64,000 nt of DNA from Psychroflexus salarius (GCF_900129035.1 NZ_FQTW01000003.1:1-64000); one strand, 5' to 3'. Shown: positions 18,862 through 26,941, counted from the stretch's first letter. The notes: generated from the sequence alone by a model not told the origin. Made by a program: numbers and translations.

Positions 18862-19590
18862 TTAGGTAACCAACGCTGATTGCTCCCAGGTTTGCTTTAA
18901 TTGATGCAGACTATTAAACAAGTCACTAAAATTATTAATCACGTAATAATCTTCTTGCATCACATCTGTCCTAAATGGCTTATTGATAATCTCGTTAATA
19001 TCATAAGTGTGAAAATTAGCGGCTTGTTCATCAATTTGATTGGTTTCACCAAAAGAAGATAAAATCCCAGCACCATAAGATTTAATTTTAGCATCTTCTT
19101 TTAGCACCCCAAATTCAATTGTAAACCAGTACAGACGTTGCAGTTGAACAAGCTTTTCTGAGTCATTTAAATATTGGCAACCTAATTTACCAAACTCATG
19201 TACAAATTCTGAGAAGATAGGATTTGATAATAACGGAATGTGCCCAAAGATATCATGAAACATATCAGGCTCTTCTAAATAATCTAGACTATCTTTAGAG
19301 CGCAACCAAGTTGAAGAACAAAAGGTTTTTTGGGCAAGTAACTGAAAAAAATCTTCAACTTCAATTAAACCTGGCACCACTTTAATTTCCCATTCAGTTG
19401 AAGTTTTAAACCATTTGTTTACCTTTTCAAAATCAGGAATTTCATTTACATTCAACACAGGAGACATCACCTCTAAAGCATCAATATAGGCAGTAGATGC
19501 TTTGTTAGGAATGTTTTTTAACTGGCGTTGAGCAAGTGTTTTCCACACCCATAAATCGCTTTCAGTGTAATTTTTCATGTTTTGTTTCAT
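18862..19590 (-). CDS. phhA: Phenylalanine 4-monooxygenase (phenylalanine hydroxylase)
   Basis: This enzyme hydroxylates phenylalanine to tyrosine using iron and a pterin cofactor. At 242 residues it is the bare catalytic domain, without the regulatory ACT domain of animal enzymes. The iron ligands are visible: His112 and His117 in FHDIFGHIPLL and Glu159 in WFTIEFG. The start at 19590 is 14 bases after the T run of the upstream attenuator; an ATG four codons later is also possible. Expression is probably controlled by the leader peptide and terminator at 19604-19731. The gene is transcribed towards the shared terminator at 18818-18849. Confidence 0.95.
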   Translation of the reverse strand: MKQNMKNYTESDLWVWKTLAQRQLKNIPNKASTAYIDALEVMSPVLNVNEIPDFEKVNKWFKTSTEWEIKVVPGLIEVEDFFQLLAQKTFCSSTWLRSKDSLDYLEEPDMFHDIFGHIPLLSNPIFSEFVHEFGKLGCQYLNDSEKLVQLQRLYWFTIEFGVLKEDAKIKSYGAGILSSFGETNQIDEQAANFHTYDINEIINKPFRTDVMQEDYYVINNFSDLFNSLHQLKQTWEQSALVT

Positions 19591-19603
19591 AATTATAGAG
19601 CAT

Positions 19604-19637
19604 AAAAAAATCCCGATTCAATTCAGAATCGGGATTT
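19604..19637 (-). terminator. Attenuator terminator of phhA
   Basis: On the minus strand, AAATCCCGATTC, a six-base loop and GAATCGGGATTT form a perfect 12-bp stem, followed by seven T. It lies between the tyrosine-rich leader peptide and phhA. Its 5' arm contains CCGATTCTG (plus-strand 19624-19632), which can instead pair over 9 bp with CAGAATCGG inside the leader reading frame (plus-strand 19675-19683). This gives mutually exclusive terminator and antiterminator structures. Confidence 0.85.
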
Positions 19638-19662
19638 AGATTAATGTATTAAGGTTAAGCCA

Positions 19663-19731
19663 TCACATTATCAACCGATTCTGGTCTGAAACAGTATAAT
19701 AATAGTAATAAGCTTGTTGATTAAATTTCAT
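19663..19731 (-). CDS. Tyrosine-rich leader peptide of phhA
   Basis: This 22-codon open frame begins at an ATG at 19731 and ends in TGA. Residues 8-12 are five consecutive tyrosines (codons TAT TAC TAT TAT TAT); the peptide starts MKFNQQA. A -7 box (TACATTTG, 19737-19744) ends five bases before the ATG, so the mRNA would be leaderless or nearly so. The antiterminator segment (codons for Gln-Asn-Arg, 19675-19683) starts about 13 bases after the last Tyr codon. A ribosome stalled on Tyr would just leave it free, and one that reaches the stop codon would cover it. Tyrosine scarcity should therefore raise phhA expression. The arrangement is seen directly; its function is inferred from known attenuators. 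Confidence 0.85.
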   Translation of the reverse strand: MKFNQQAYYYYYTVSDQNRLIM

Positions 19732-19736
19732 ATTTA

Positions 19737-19744
19737 CAAATGTA
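19737..19744 (-). promoter_or_regulatory. -7 box of the phhA leader transcript
   Basis: The minus strand reads TACATTTG, matching TAnnTTTG. The leader peptide ATG begins five bases after the final G. Confidence 0.6.
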
Positions 19745-19767
19745 AACGACTCTTTGTAATTGACTAA

Positions 19768-21009
19768 TTAACCATTGTTAAATTTTTGTTTTGAAGAGTT
19801 ATTTTGAGAGAACTCATTTAATTTAAGGTTATTAAGCATTTTCTTAGCTTGATTTTCAAGGTAGTTTTGAAAATAAACTTTAGACCTGTTTTGCGTATGA
19901 CTTAATACAATGTAAGTTAACTCGTCTTCAGGAAAGTAATGTAAGCCATTTCTAAAGCCATCCCATAAGCCGTCATGGTAAATTTCAATTTCACCAGATG
20001 AATTTACACGCGTTCTAAAACCCATGCCATAATCATATTGCTTAAAAGTATCAAGGTTGAACATTTGGTGAACTGAAGCTTTAGAGAGTAATTTGTAATT
20101 TTTTAGTTGTTTAAACCAGATCCACAAATTATTTGCTGTGGTATGAATACCCTTATCACCTAAAGCGCCATTATGAAAACTTGGTGGTAAATTTATATAA
20201 CTTCGACCATAAGGTTGAAAAGCCGTAATTACATTTTCTCTTGAACGGTTTTGAACGCCAACGTAAGTTTCGTCTAAACAATGTGGACTAAAAAAATGTT
20301 GTTGTAAAAAATCTCTAAAACTTTGGCCACTTAGTTTCTCGGTTAAGGCTACTAAAATGGCGTAATTAGTATTATTATAATCAAATCGGCTACCAGGTCT
20401 AAAGCTTAAACTGCTCTGGTGCTGGTTAATCAACTCTAAAACTTCAAATTGGTCAGGCGCTTTTTCTTGATGCCAATAAGCTTCAGTTAAATTCATATAA
20501 TCCCAAAGACCAGAAGAATGCTTCAATAAATCACGCACTTGAATATTTTCAAATTTAAATTCTGGAAAGTAATTCACTAAGGCTTGGTTGATGTCAACTT
20601 TACCTAATTCAGCTAATTTTAAAACAGCAGCTGCCGTAAATTGCTTACTTACTGATGCCAGTTCAAATGAAATATCGGTGGTCAGTAAGTCTTTAGCCGT
20701 AGGATCTTTGTAGCCATAAGCCTTTTCAAAAATAACTTGATTTTTATAGGCCACTAAAACGACGCCATTAAATCGACTACGCTTAGCTTTATAATCTAGC
20801 TTATTCTCAAAGCTTACAAGCTTATTGGAAAGGATCGATTTATAATTAAACTTAGGTTTTTTTTCTGGCTTTACTTCATCAAACACAAGCTTTGAAGCTT
20901 CTTTAGCATTTTTATTAACCGTGGCATGACTAAAACTATAGTTTATAAACACTGCTACAATAAGCATAAAGGCGATGAGCAGTAAAATTCGGCGCTTATT
21001 CTTTAACAT
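19768..21009 (-). CDS. Serine hydrolase, class C beta-lactamase fold
   Basis: This membrane-anchored serine hydrolase belongs to the beta-lactamase/DD-peptidase-like superfamily (PF00144). The active-site Ser is in SVSK, the second element is YNN in FDYNNTNYA, and a late HDG motif (YHDGLWDGF) replaces the Lys-Thr-Gly box, as is common in this superfamily. A single hydrophobic segment near the N-terminus acts as a signal anchor. I choose the ATG at 21009 because a -7 box (TATATTTG, 21027-21034) lies just upstream. An ATG at 21123 would add 38 residues but overlaps the serS promoter. The substrate is unknown (peptide, ester or beta-lactam). Confidence 0.8.
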   Translation of the reverse strand: MLKNKRRILLLIAFMLIVAVFINYSFSHATVNKNAKEASKLVFDEVKPEKKPKFNYKSILSNKLVSFENKLDYKAKRSRFNGVVLVAYKNQVIFEKAYGYKDPTAKDLLTTDISFELASVSKQFTAAAVLKLAELGKVDINQALVNYFPEFKFENIQVRDLLKHSSGLWDYMNLTEAYWHQEKAPDQFEVLELINQHQSSLSFRPGSRFDYNNTNYAILVALTEKLSGQSFRDFLQQHFFSPHCLDETYVGVQNRSRENVITAFQPYGRSYINLPPSFHNGALGDKGIHTTANNLWIWFKQLKNYKLLSKASVHQMFNLDTFKQYDYGMGFRTRVNSSGEIEIYHDGLWDGFRNGLHYFPEDELTYIVLSHTQNRSKVYFQNYLENQAKKMLNNLKLNEFSQNNSSKQKFNNG

Positions 21010-21026
21010 AAACAAAACTTGAACGC

Positions 21027-21034
21027 CAAATATA
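21027..21034 (-). promoter_or_regulatory. -7 box of the serine hydrolase gene
   Basis: The minus strand reads TATATTTG, matching TAnnTTTG, 17 bases before the ATG at 21009. It is the reason for preferring that start. Confidence 0.5.
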
Positions 21035-21088
21035 CATAAACTTAACCTAATATTATTTTGACTTAACATTCTAATCTTGTAATGAATA

Positions 21089-21118
21089 TTGTACAAGACG
21101 GCTGAATTGCTAAATTTG
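21089..21118 (+). promoter_or_regulatory. serS promoter
   Basis: TTG at 21089-21091, a 19-base spacer and TAAATTTG at 21111-21118 give an exact -33/-7 promoter. The serS ATG is 40 bases after the -7 box. Confidence 0.65.
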
Positions 21119-21157
21119 TACATTTAGTATAAACCGGAGGCCAAAAGACCATTAATT

Positions 21158-22429
21158 ATGTTAGATGTAAAACAAATTAGTACGCATAAAGACGCTTTTA
21201 TAAAAGCGTTGAAAAAAAGAAATTTTAATGCCGAAGATCTCTTTGAAAAGCTCTTAAAACTTGATGAAGAACGCAGACAAACCCAAAAACAATTAGACGA
21301 TACTTTAGCAGAATCTAACCAGCTATCTAAAGAAATTGGCGCGTTGTTTAAACAAGGAAAAGCCGATGAAGCTAATGCTATTAAAGAAAAAACAGGGGCT
21401 TTAAAAGAAAACTCTAAGCAGTTAAACCACAAAATGGAAAGCCTTTTAACTGAGCTTCAAGATTTGCTTTACACCATACCTAACGTGCCTCATGAGTTAG
21501 TACCTGCAGGACAAACTGAAGATGATAATCAAGAAATTTACAGCAAAGGCGATATCCCAAAACTAAGCCATAAATCCTTACCACATTGGGAGTTAGCTAA
21601 AAAGTACGATTTAATCGATTTTGAGTTAGGTAATAAAATTACAGGCGCAGGGTTTCCCGTATTTAAAGGCAAAGGCGCTAAATTACAGCGTGCGCTTATT
21701 ACTTATTTTCTAGATAAAAATACCGATGCGGGCTATCAAGAAGTACAAGTACCGCTTTTAGTCAATGAAGCTTCGGGTTATGGCACCGGACAATTACCTG
21801 ATAAAGAAGGCCAAATGTATCATGTTACTGGTGATAATCTATACCTGATTCCAACTGCTGAAGTGCCTATCACTAATATTTTTAGAGGTAACATGCTTAA
21901 TGAAAGTGAATTGCCTATTCAACTTACCGGCTACACAGCTTGTTTTAGACGTGAAGCAGGTAGTTATGGCGCTCACGTTCGCGGACTAAACCGTTTACAT
22001 CAATTTGATAAAGTTGAATTAGTAAACCTCACCACACCTGAACAATCTTACCAAATGTTAGATGACATGGTAGAGCACGTCAAAGACATTTTAGACGAGT
22101 TGAAGTTACCTTACAGAATATTAAGACTTTGCGGTGGCGATTTAGGATTTACATCGGCATTAACCTACGATTTTGAAGTCTTTTCTACGGCACAAGACCG
22201 CTGGCTAGAAATCTCATCTGTATCTAATTTTGAAACCTTTCAAGCCAACCGACTAAAAATACGTTATAAATCGGCCAATCAAAAAAAGCAACTTGTGCAT
22301 ACGTTAAACGGAAGCTCATTAGCGCTACCAAGAGTTATCGCTGGTATTTTAGAAAATTACCAAACCGATGAAGGTATAAAAATACCTGAAGTATTAGTAC
22401 CTTACACAGGTTTTGAGTGGATCAAGTAG
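21158..22429 (+). CDS. serS: Seryl-tRNA synthetase
   Basis: This class II synthetase charges tRNA-Ser (and tRNA-Sec where present). The 423-residue protein has the N-terminal antiparallel coiled coil (about residues 25-100, Lys/Glu-rich) that grips the tRNA long arm. Its class II core includes the motif 2 region CFRREAGSYGAHVRGLNR (about residue 267) and the motif 3 region ALPRVIAGILEN (about residue 387). Length and layout are normal. It has its own consensus promoter, with no tRNA-responsive leader visible. Confidence 0.97.
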   Translation: MLDVKQISTHKDAFIKALKKRNFNAEDLFEKLLKLDEERRQTQKQLDDTLAESNQLSKEIGALFKQGKADEANAIKEKTGALKENSKQLNHKMESLLTELQDLLYTIPNVPHELVPAGQTEDDNQEIYSKGDIPKLSHKSLPHWELAKKYDLIDFELGNKITGAGFPVFKGKGAKLQRALITYFLDKNTDAGYQEVQVPLLVNEASGYGTGQLPDKEGQMYHVTGDNLYLIPTAEVPITNIFRGNMLNESELPIQLTGYTACFRREAGSYGAHVRGLNRLHQFDKVELVNLTTPEQSYQMLDDMVEHVKDILDELKLPYRILRLCGGDLGFTSALTYDFEVFSTAQDRWLEISSVSNFETFQANRLKIRYKSANQKKQLVHTLNGSSLALPRVIAGILENYQTDEGIKIPEVLVPYTGFEWIK

Positions 22430-22500
22430 AGGTTAAACATTAATATAGTTTATCATCTTTAGCTGAAGTATTATATTTTATATCATGCAACTTTAAGTTT

Positions 22501-22610
22501 AATGTACATTATTTCAAAATTTTATGCACATTACTTTGTGAATTAATGTACATTATTTTAATTTTTAATGTACACCATTTAGCTGAATAATGTACATTAA
22601 AAAATCTATT
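22501..22610. repeat. Five palindromic sites at exact 22-bp spacing
   Basis: Cores related to AATGTACATT begin at 22501, 22523, 22545, 22567 and 22589, so the period is exactly 22 bp. Copies 1, 3 and 5 are the perfect 12-bp palindrome TAATGTACATTA; copies 2 (ATGCACATT) and 4 (AATGTACACC) are diverged. The flanks between cores are not conserved apart from AT-richness. The region lies between the 3' ends of two converging genes, so it is not an obvious promoter operator. It looks like an iteron-type protein-binding array. TTTAGCTGAA also occurs twice (22458-22467 and 22578-22587). Confidence 0.75.
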
Positions 22611-22737
22611 ACTTACGAAGACTTTAAATAATACCTATAGGTATGCCGAAACTTACTAGTAATTTAAAATAATTTTTATTGAAAAGATTGATTATTGAGA
22701 CATCATAGAAAGGCTTAAACATTTTTTAAACAAAGGT

Positions 22738-23406
22738 TCACTTATGCCGATTTTTAAGTGATTCAACCAATTTCTCAATGTAGACTTTTCGTTTGATCAG
22801 TTGGCTAATTTCAGCCTCGAATGATTTGGTGTTGCTTATTTTAGGAAATGCTAATCTATTTTTAGCTAATGAATTAGAAATTAAAATATTGAAATAATTA
22901 TAGCTTAAAATCACTTTTTGCAACACATTGGTTTCAATCACTTGAAAACCTATTTTTTGAGCTGTTCTTTTATTAATCACATAACTTGTGCCTTGAATTT
23001 TCATTGATGGATTGTTTTCATGTGTTTCGATGAGTGATAATAATCCAATAAGGTATTGGCGAATGACATAATTTGTGCGTTGTTTTCCAGTCATATTCCA
23101 GTCAATTACAAAGTAGTAATCAAATAAAGTTCCACCATGAATTTTTATAATGTTGTTTTTAGGACTTTCAGCAATAAATAAAGACGAATAATACTGCATT
23201 TTCCCGCTTTTTTTAAGAGATGGCATATCAAAAAATGGCGCAATAATAGATAGTAGTATGGCGACAAATAAAGCACCTATAAAATAAAATTGAACATAAA
23301 TCACAACAGCAAGTAAAAGCGTTAAAACCACAAGCGAAGATAAAGCAAGTACAATTTGAAATGTGTTTTGTTCTTTTTTGGTTTTATTATAAAACTTGTG
23401 ATTCAT
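22738..23406 (-). CDS. Membrane protein of unknown function
   Basis: I do not recognise this 222-residue protein. Two adjacent hydrophobic segments (about residues 18-38 and 42-60) are followed by a soluble, Lys- and Asn-rich part of about 160 residues, probably cytoplasmic. There is no signal peptidase site or catalytic motif. The gene faces serS across the 22-bp repeat array. Upstream is a 400-base gap before the divergent ssb gene. Confidence 0.6.
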   Translation of the reverse strand: MNHKFYNKTKKEQNTFQIVLALSSLVVLTLLLAVVIYVQFYFIGALFVAILLSIIAPFFDMPSLKKSGKMQYYSSLFIAESPKNNIIKIHGGTLFDYYFVIDWNMTGKQRTNYVIRQYLIGLLSLIETHENNPSMKIQGTSYVINKRTAQKIGFQVIETNVLQKVILSYNYFNILISNSLAKNRLAFPKISNTKSFEAEISQLIKRKVYIEKLVESLKNRHK

Positions 23407-23813
23407 CTTAATTTAGTTTTGATGTGATATTTAAGTATTGATCGATAAAAATTTATTGACTTCAAGAAATAAATTGCGTTTCACTAACAAACTAGGCCAA
23501 ATTAAATTAAAATCTTGTTTGGTTTTAATGGTTATGTTATAGAAATGCTTAATTTGAAGCACTCTTATTAATCCACAAACATACTGATTGCTAAGCAAAA
23601 TTTAAATTGAAACCAACCGATTAAGTTTTTATAATTTACAAACTGATGACACATTTATTCAAATACAAACGCTTACAAACGACTATAAAGGTAAGTAAAT
23701 AGTTATTAGACGAATACAACTTCAATCATCTATCATCTTTGTCTCGTTGTTTAGTCACAACAGGTTCAGATAGTCTGAATCTATTTATTAAATCATTTTA
23801 AATATTTATCGTT
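23407..23813. other. Intergenic region between the membrane protein gene and ssb
   Basis: This 407-base AT-rich gap separates two divergent genes. I see an imperfect -7 box (CATCTTTG, 23734-23741) and one inverted repeat (separate entry). I find no RNA gene or open frame with support. Confidence 0.4.
23765..23779 (+). promoter_or_regulatory. Inverted repeat in the ssb leader
   Basis: TTCAGA-TAG-TCTGAA is a perfect 6-bp inverted repeat with a 3-base centre, 34 bases before the ssb start codon. It could be an operator or a small RNA hairpin. Confidence 0.35.
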
Positions 23814-24152
23814 ATGAGCACGTTAAAAAATTCAGTACAATTAATGGGACACTTAGGACAAGATCCCGAAGTCGTCAATTTAGATTCAGGTAAAAAGCTG
23901 GTCAAATTTTCTTTAGCTACCAATGATTATTACACTAAAAAAGATGGTGAAAAGGTTACTTCTACCGACTGGCACAATATTGTTGCTTGGGGTAAAACCG
24001 CGGACATCATCGAAAAATATGTAACTAAAGGTCGTGAAGTGATTGTAAGAGGTAAGCTTAGTTCACGGTCTTATGAAACAAAAGAAGGTGATAAACGCTA
24101 CATTACAGAAGTTGTCTGTGACGAAGTTGTTATGACTGCCCAAAAAGGATAA
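23814..24152 (+). CDS. ssb: Single-stranded DNA-binding protein, short form
   Basis: This is an OB-fold SSB of 112 residues. Typical strands are visible (NSVQLMGHLGQDPEV, KLVKFSLATNDYY, STDWHNIVAWGKTADIIEKYV, KGREVIVRGKLSSRSY). The protein ends directly after the OB fold at VVMTAQKG. It lacks the flexible tail and acidic DDxIPF-like tip with which the main bacterial SSB recruits repair and replication proteins. It is therefore probably a secondary paralogue, with the housekeeping ssb elsewhere. A strong terminator follows. Confidence 0.9.
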   Translation: MSTLKNSVQLMGHLGQDPEVVNLDSGKKLVKFSLATNDYYTKKDGEKVTSTDWHNIVAWGKTADIIEKYVTKGREVIVRGKLSSRSYETKEGDKRYITEVVCDEVVMTAQKG

Positions 24153-24190
24153 GTTAGCCTTAGCAATGATTATAAACAAATTCTTAAAAT

Positions 24191-24220
24191 AAAAAGCTGC
24201 CCATCATAGGCAGCTTTTTT
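24191..24220. terminator. Bidirectional terminator between ssb and the LacI regulator gene
   Basis: AAAAAGCTGCC and GGCAGCTTTTT form an 11-bp stem with a 7-base loop, flanked by A and T runs. It can stop transcription from both converging genes. Confidence 0.85.
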
Positions 24221-25226
24221 AAGTTGTTGCTTTTGGGTAAAGCGATGTAGACATTTTAATGGTTTTATAATTAACTGCTTTTTCACTTTTATTTTCTAAA
24301 CGCCGAATAAGCAGCTCTGTAGCCTCTCGGCCAATATCTTCAGCATTTTGATTAATATATGACATCTGCGGGAATGATAAATACGAAGTTTCCTCATCAC
24401 CAAAACCTATAATTGCAATATCTTTTGGGACTTTAAAGCCTAGATCTTTGGCAATATTAACGCACATAATTCCCGATGTATTATCAGCTGAAATAACTGC
24501 ATCAATATCTTGACTTAATAAAAAACGCTTAATATCTTGATGCGCCTCATCTTTTTGATCAATCGTTAAGATTAACTGGTCGTTTGTAGGTAAGCCATTT
24601 TCAATTAATGCTTTTGTATAACCTTCTTGACGTAAACCACCAATTTCTAAATGAGCAATATCGCTTACAAAAGCAATTTTTTGTCGTCCACTTTCAATTA
24701 AGTATTTAGTAGCGTTGTAAATGGCTTGTTGGTCGTCTATGACTACTTTATCACAATTAATTTTTTCAGAAACCCGATCAAACAAAACAATAGGTTGTTT
24801 TATAGAGTGTGATGTTTTTAAATGATTAACGTGATTTTTTTCAAGAGTTTCTGTCGCTAAAGACATAATAAAACCATCAACACGACCATTGGTAAGCACA
24901 TTGATACTTTGCTGTTCGTTTTGGTAGCTCTCATGACTAATACAAACAATCGTATCATAAGATTTTTCACTGGCTGCTTTTTCAATACCAAACAATACTT
25001 TTGCAAAAAAATGATTTAATATATCTGGTACAATAACGCCAATCGTTTTGGTTTGATTAATTTTTAAACCAAGTGCCATTTTATTGGGCTTATAGTTATA
25101 AAGTTCGGCAGCATCTCTAACCCGCTTTTTAGTTTCAGGGCCAATATCAGCACTGTCATTTAAAGCCTTAGAAACTGTCGATATAGAGACGTTTAATAGT
25201 TTAGCGAGTTCTTTTAGGGTTGTCAT
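24219..25226 (-). CDS. LacI-family transcriptional regulator
   Basis: This 335-residue DNA-binding repressor has the classical N-terminal helix-turn-helix TLKELAKLLNVSISTVSKAL (residues 3-22), a hinge helix (YNYKPNKMALGL) and a periplasmic-binding-protein-like effector domain. That domain has the usual TKTIGVIVPDILNHFF, FDRVS, AFVSD and GFGDEE strands. It lies at the downstream edge of the beta-glucan locus in the same orientation, 180 bases from the T9SS glucan-binding gene and beyond that gene's terminator. It probably senses a glucan-derived sugar or a metabolite, but its operator is not identified. Confidence 0.9.
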   Translation of the reverse strand: MTTLKELAKLLNVSISTVSKALNDSADIGPETKKRVRDAAELYNYKPNKMALGLKINQTKTIGVIVPDILNHFFAKVLFGIEKAASEKSYDTIVCISHESYQNEQQSINVLTNGRVDGFIMSLATETLEKNHVNHLKTSHSIKQPIVLFDRVSEKINCDKVVIDDQQAIYNATKYLIESGRQKIAFVSDIAHLEIGGLRQEGYTKALIENGLPTNDQLILTIDQKDEAHQDIKRFLLSQDIDAVISADNTSGIMCVNIAKDLGFKVPKDIAIIGFGDEETSYLSFPQMSYINQNAEDIGREATELLIRRLENKSEKAVNYKTIKMSTSLYPKATT

Positions 25227-25340
25227 ACCTGCTGAAATTAATAAGTGTTTACAAAAATTAAACTTACAGTATTAGACTATAATTTAAAAGACAATTTTAT
25301 ATTTTTTTAGCGAAGTTGAAGCTTATAATCTAAATTGAAT

Positions 25341-25374
25341 TAAAAAAAGGCTTGTACAACCAGTGTACAAGCCT
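25341..25374 (-). terminator. Terminator after the T9SS glucan-binding gene
   Basis: AGGCTTGTACA (25348-25358) and TGTACAAGCCT (25364-25374) form a perfect 11-bp stem with a 5-base loop. On the minus strand a run of T follows. It separates the PUL structural genes from the LacI gene. Confidence 0.85.
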
Positions 25375-25404
25375 AAATCAACTTCAACTTCAAACTAGAA
25401 AAAA

Positions 25405-26748
25405 TTAGTTTTTAATCAGTCGGATAGTTTTTGTGCTTTTAGCAGCATTTTCAAGTTGAGCAAAATAAACACCAGTTGGTAAGGCTTCAGATGAAATTGT
25501 AGCACGATCAGCATTAATTTCCTGCTCTAAAACTAATTTACCTAAAGTATTATAAACCTTAACTGAAGTCATTTCAACACTAGCTGAAATTGTCCAGTTA
25601 CTGCTAGAAGGGTTTGGATAAACAGAAAATTCAGCTGTGTTAAACTCATTATTACTTAAAGTGGTGTTTTTGTGTAAATAGATATTATCAACAAAAGCAA
25701 GCTGAATAGTACCTGATGGTGTTATTAAAAACTGTGTCAAAGCTGCTCTAGCGTCAATACCATTACCGTTAACGTTGTTAAAATCTGATAATGGCACATC
25801 TATTGAAACCCAAGTTTGAACATCATCAGGACCAAGTGCTATTGTTAATTCTCCAGCGTCTGTTTCACCACTTCCATTAGCGTGATTAGACCATTTGGTG
25901 TTAAATACTTGTCCTGCTTGAAAATCATCAGACACCCAAAAATCCATGTGAAAATGCGTCATTCCTGTAGCATCAACAACTTGATCAAGATTAGAGCCTA
26001 AAAAAGTTCCAAAATCCATTCTCAACATATCATCTCCAGCTTCAGTCACTTCAGTAAAAACAGTTGGATCATCCCAAGGCACGTTTGTTAAACCTGTGTC
26101 AGCACCATAAGCATCACCGTAGATTGATATCACATCACCTGCTGGTCTATTAGGTGGTGTCGGCGCTGCTACTGTTGGTACAACTTCACATGGAGGACAA
26201 GAACCACCACAATCAACACCTGTTTCATCACCATCTTGAACACCATTGTTACAAGTTGTTTGTACTTCAGTAACAGATACATTATCTATAAAAACAAAAC
26301 CTACTTCTGCACCCATGTCAAATAACACTCGATCATCAACGCTATCACCATAACCAATGGTAAACTGATAAGTAAAAGTCTGTGAGGTTGATGTTAATGT
26401 AGATGTTTCAGTTAAGGCTGCGAAGTCTCCTCCGTTTTTCCCTAAACCAACTACAATATCTCTTGAACCTGTTGTTGCATCCGTAAATGCATCAAAACTT
26501 AGCTCATACGTCATGCCATCTTGTAGTGTAATAACTTGACTAAGGTTAACGTCAAAAGGGTTTCCTGCAGCTTGAACATCTGCTTCATTTAACTTATTAG
26601 TCCCTTGCGTTACAATATTAAATGCATTACCAAACCATGAACCGTCTGGTGCTGATTCGAAGTCGCCATTAGTGACTAACTCTGTTTGTGCAAAACCTGC
26701 TACAGACATTGCGAAAATCATTAAAAAAGTTGTAATTTTTTTCATCAT
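25405..26748 (-). CDS. T9SS-secreted carbohydrate-binding protein of the beta-glucan locus
   Basis: This 447-residue protein has a signal peptide ending VAGFAQ. A CBM4/9-like beta-sandwich follows (about residues 22-160, beginning ELVTNGDFE). Next come a Cys-rich linker (CNNGVQDGDETGVDCGG, about 165-190) and a second sandwich domain (about 205-360, with aromatic and acidic strands). A type A sorting domain ends it (YPNPSSSNWT to TIRLIKN, about 372-447). There is no hydrolase motif. Its place in the locus suggests surface capture of laminarin or similar glucans. It has its own promoter with activator-type repeats upstream and a terminator downstream. Confidence 0.85.
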   Translation of the reverse strand: MMKKITTFLMIFAMSVAGFAQTELVTNGDFESAPDGSWFGNAFNIVTQGTNKLNEADVQAAGNPFDVNLSQVITLQDGMTYELSFDAFTDATTGSRDIVVGLGKNGGDFAALTETSTLTSTSQTFTYQFTIGYGDSVDDRVLFDMGAEVGFVFIDNVSVTEVQTTCNNGVQDGDETGVDCGGSCPPCEVVPTVAAPTPPNRPAGDVISIYGDAYGADTGLTNVPWDDPTVFTEVTEAGDDMLRMDFGTFLGSNLDQVVDATGMTHFHMDFWVSDDFQAGQVFNTKWSNHANGSGETDAGELTIALGPDDVQTWVSIDVPLSDFNNVNGNGIDARAALTQFLITPSGTIQLAFVDNIYLHKNTTLSNNEFNTAEFSVYPNPSSSNWTISASVEMTSVKVYNTLGKLVLEQEINADRATISSEALPTGVYFAQLENAAKSTKTIRLIKN

Positions 26749-26782
26749 ATTAAATTTTGGTTTATAAATTTTAATTAATCAT

Positions 26783-26842
26783 TAAATATAAGATGTATAA
26801 ATTGTTAATTCAATGTTTACACCACTACAAAAAACATACACT
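26783..26842 (-). promoter_or_regulatory. Promoter region with block B of the PUL operator
   Basis: A near-consensus -7 box (minus strand TATATTTA, 26783-26790) is preceded 33 bases upstream by CACTACAAAAAACATACACT (26823-26842). The same block, differing at two positions, stands at the same 33-base distance upstream of the main PUL operon (42787-42806). On the minus strand it reads as TGTA repeats 11 bp apart, and it lies where an activator could contact RNA polymerase. Confidence 0.5.
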
Positions 26843-26920
26843 CAACCTAAAACAATTTTACTACTACATCGTTGTAGATAATGCAGTTAGAACAACGCTT
26901 GTAGCAAACTCACAATAGGC

Positions 26921-26941
26921 TTTGTATAGTTAATGTATAGT
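26921..26941 (+). promoter_or_regulatory. PUL operator block A, copy 1
   Basis: TGTATAG-N4-TGTATAG is a direct repeat with an 11-bp period, about 170 bases upstream of the T9SS glucan-binding gene. Related copies are at 42917-42937 and 46112-46132. Confidence 0.5.

Noticed and set aside
22501-22610. The 22-bp array as a CRISPR.
   Set aside because: The period is too short, the conserved part is only about 10-12 bp, the units are palindromic, and there are no cas genes.
26864-26877. CTACA-N4-TGTAG inverted repeat as a LacI operator.
   Set aside because: It does not have the central CG symmetry and length of typical LacI-family operators, and no second copy was found near the LacI gene or the main operon.
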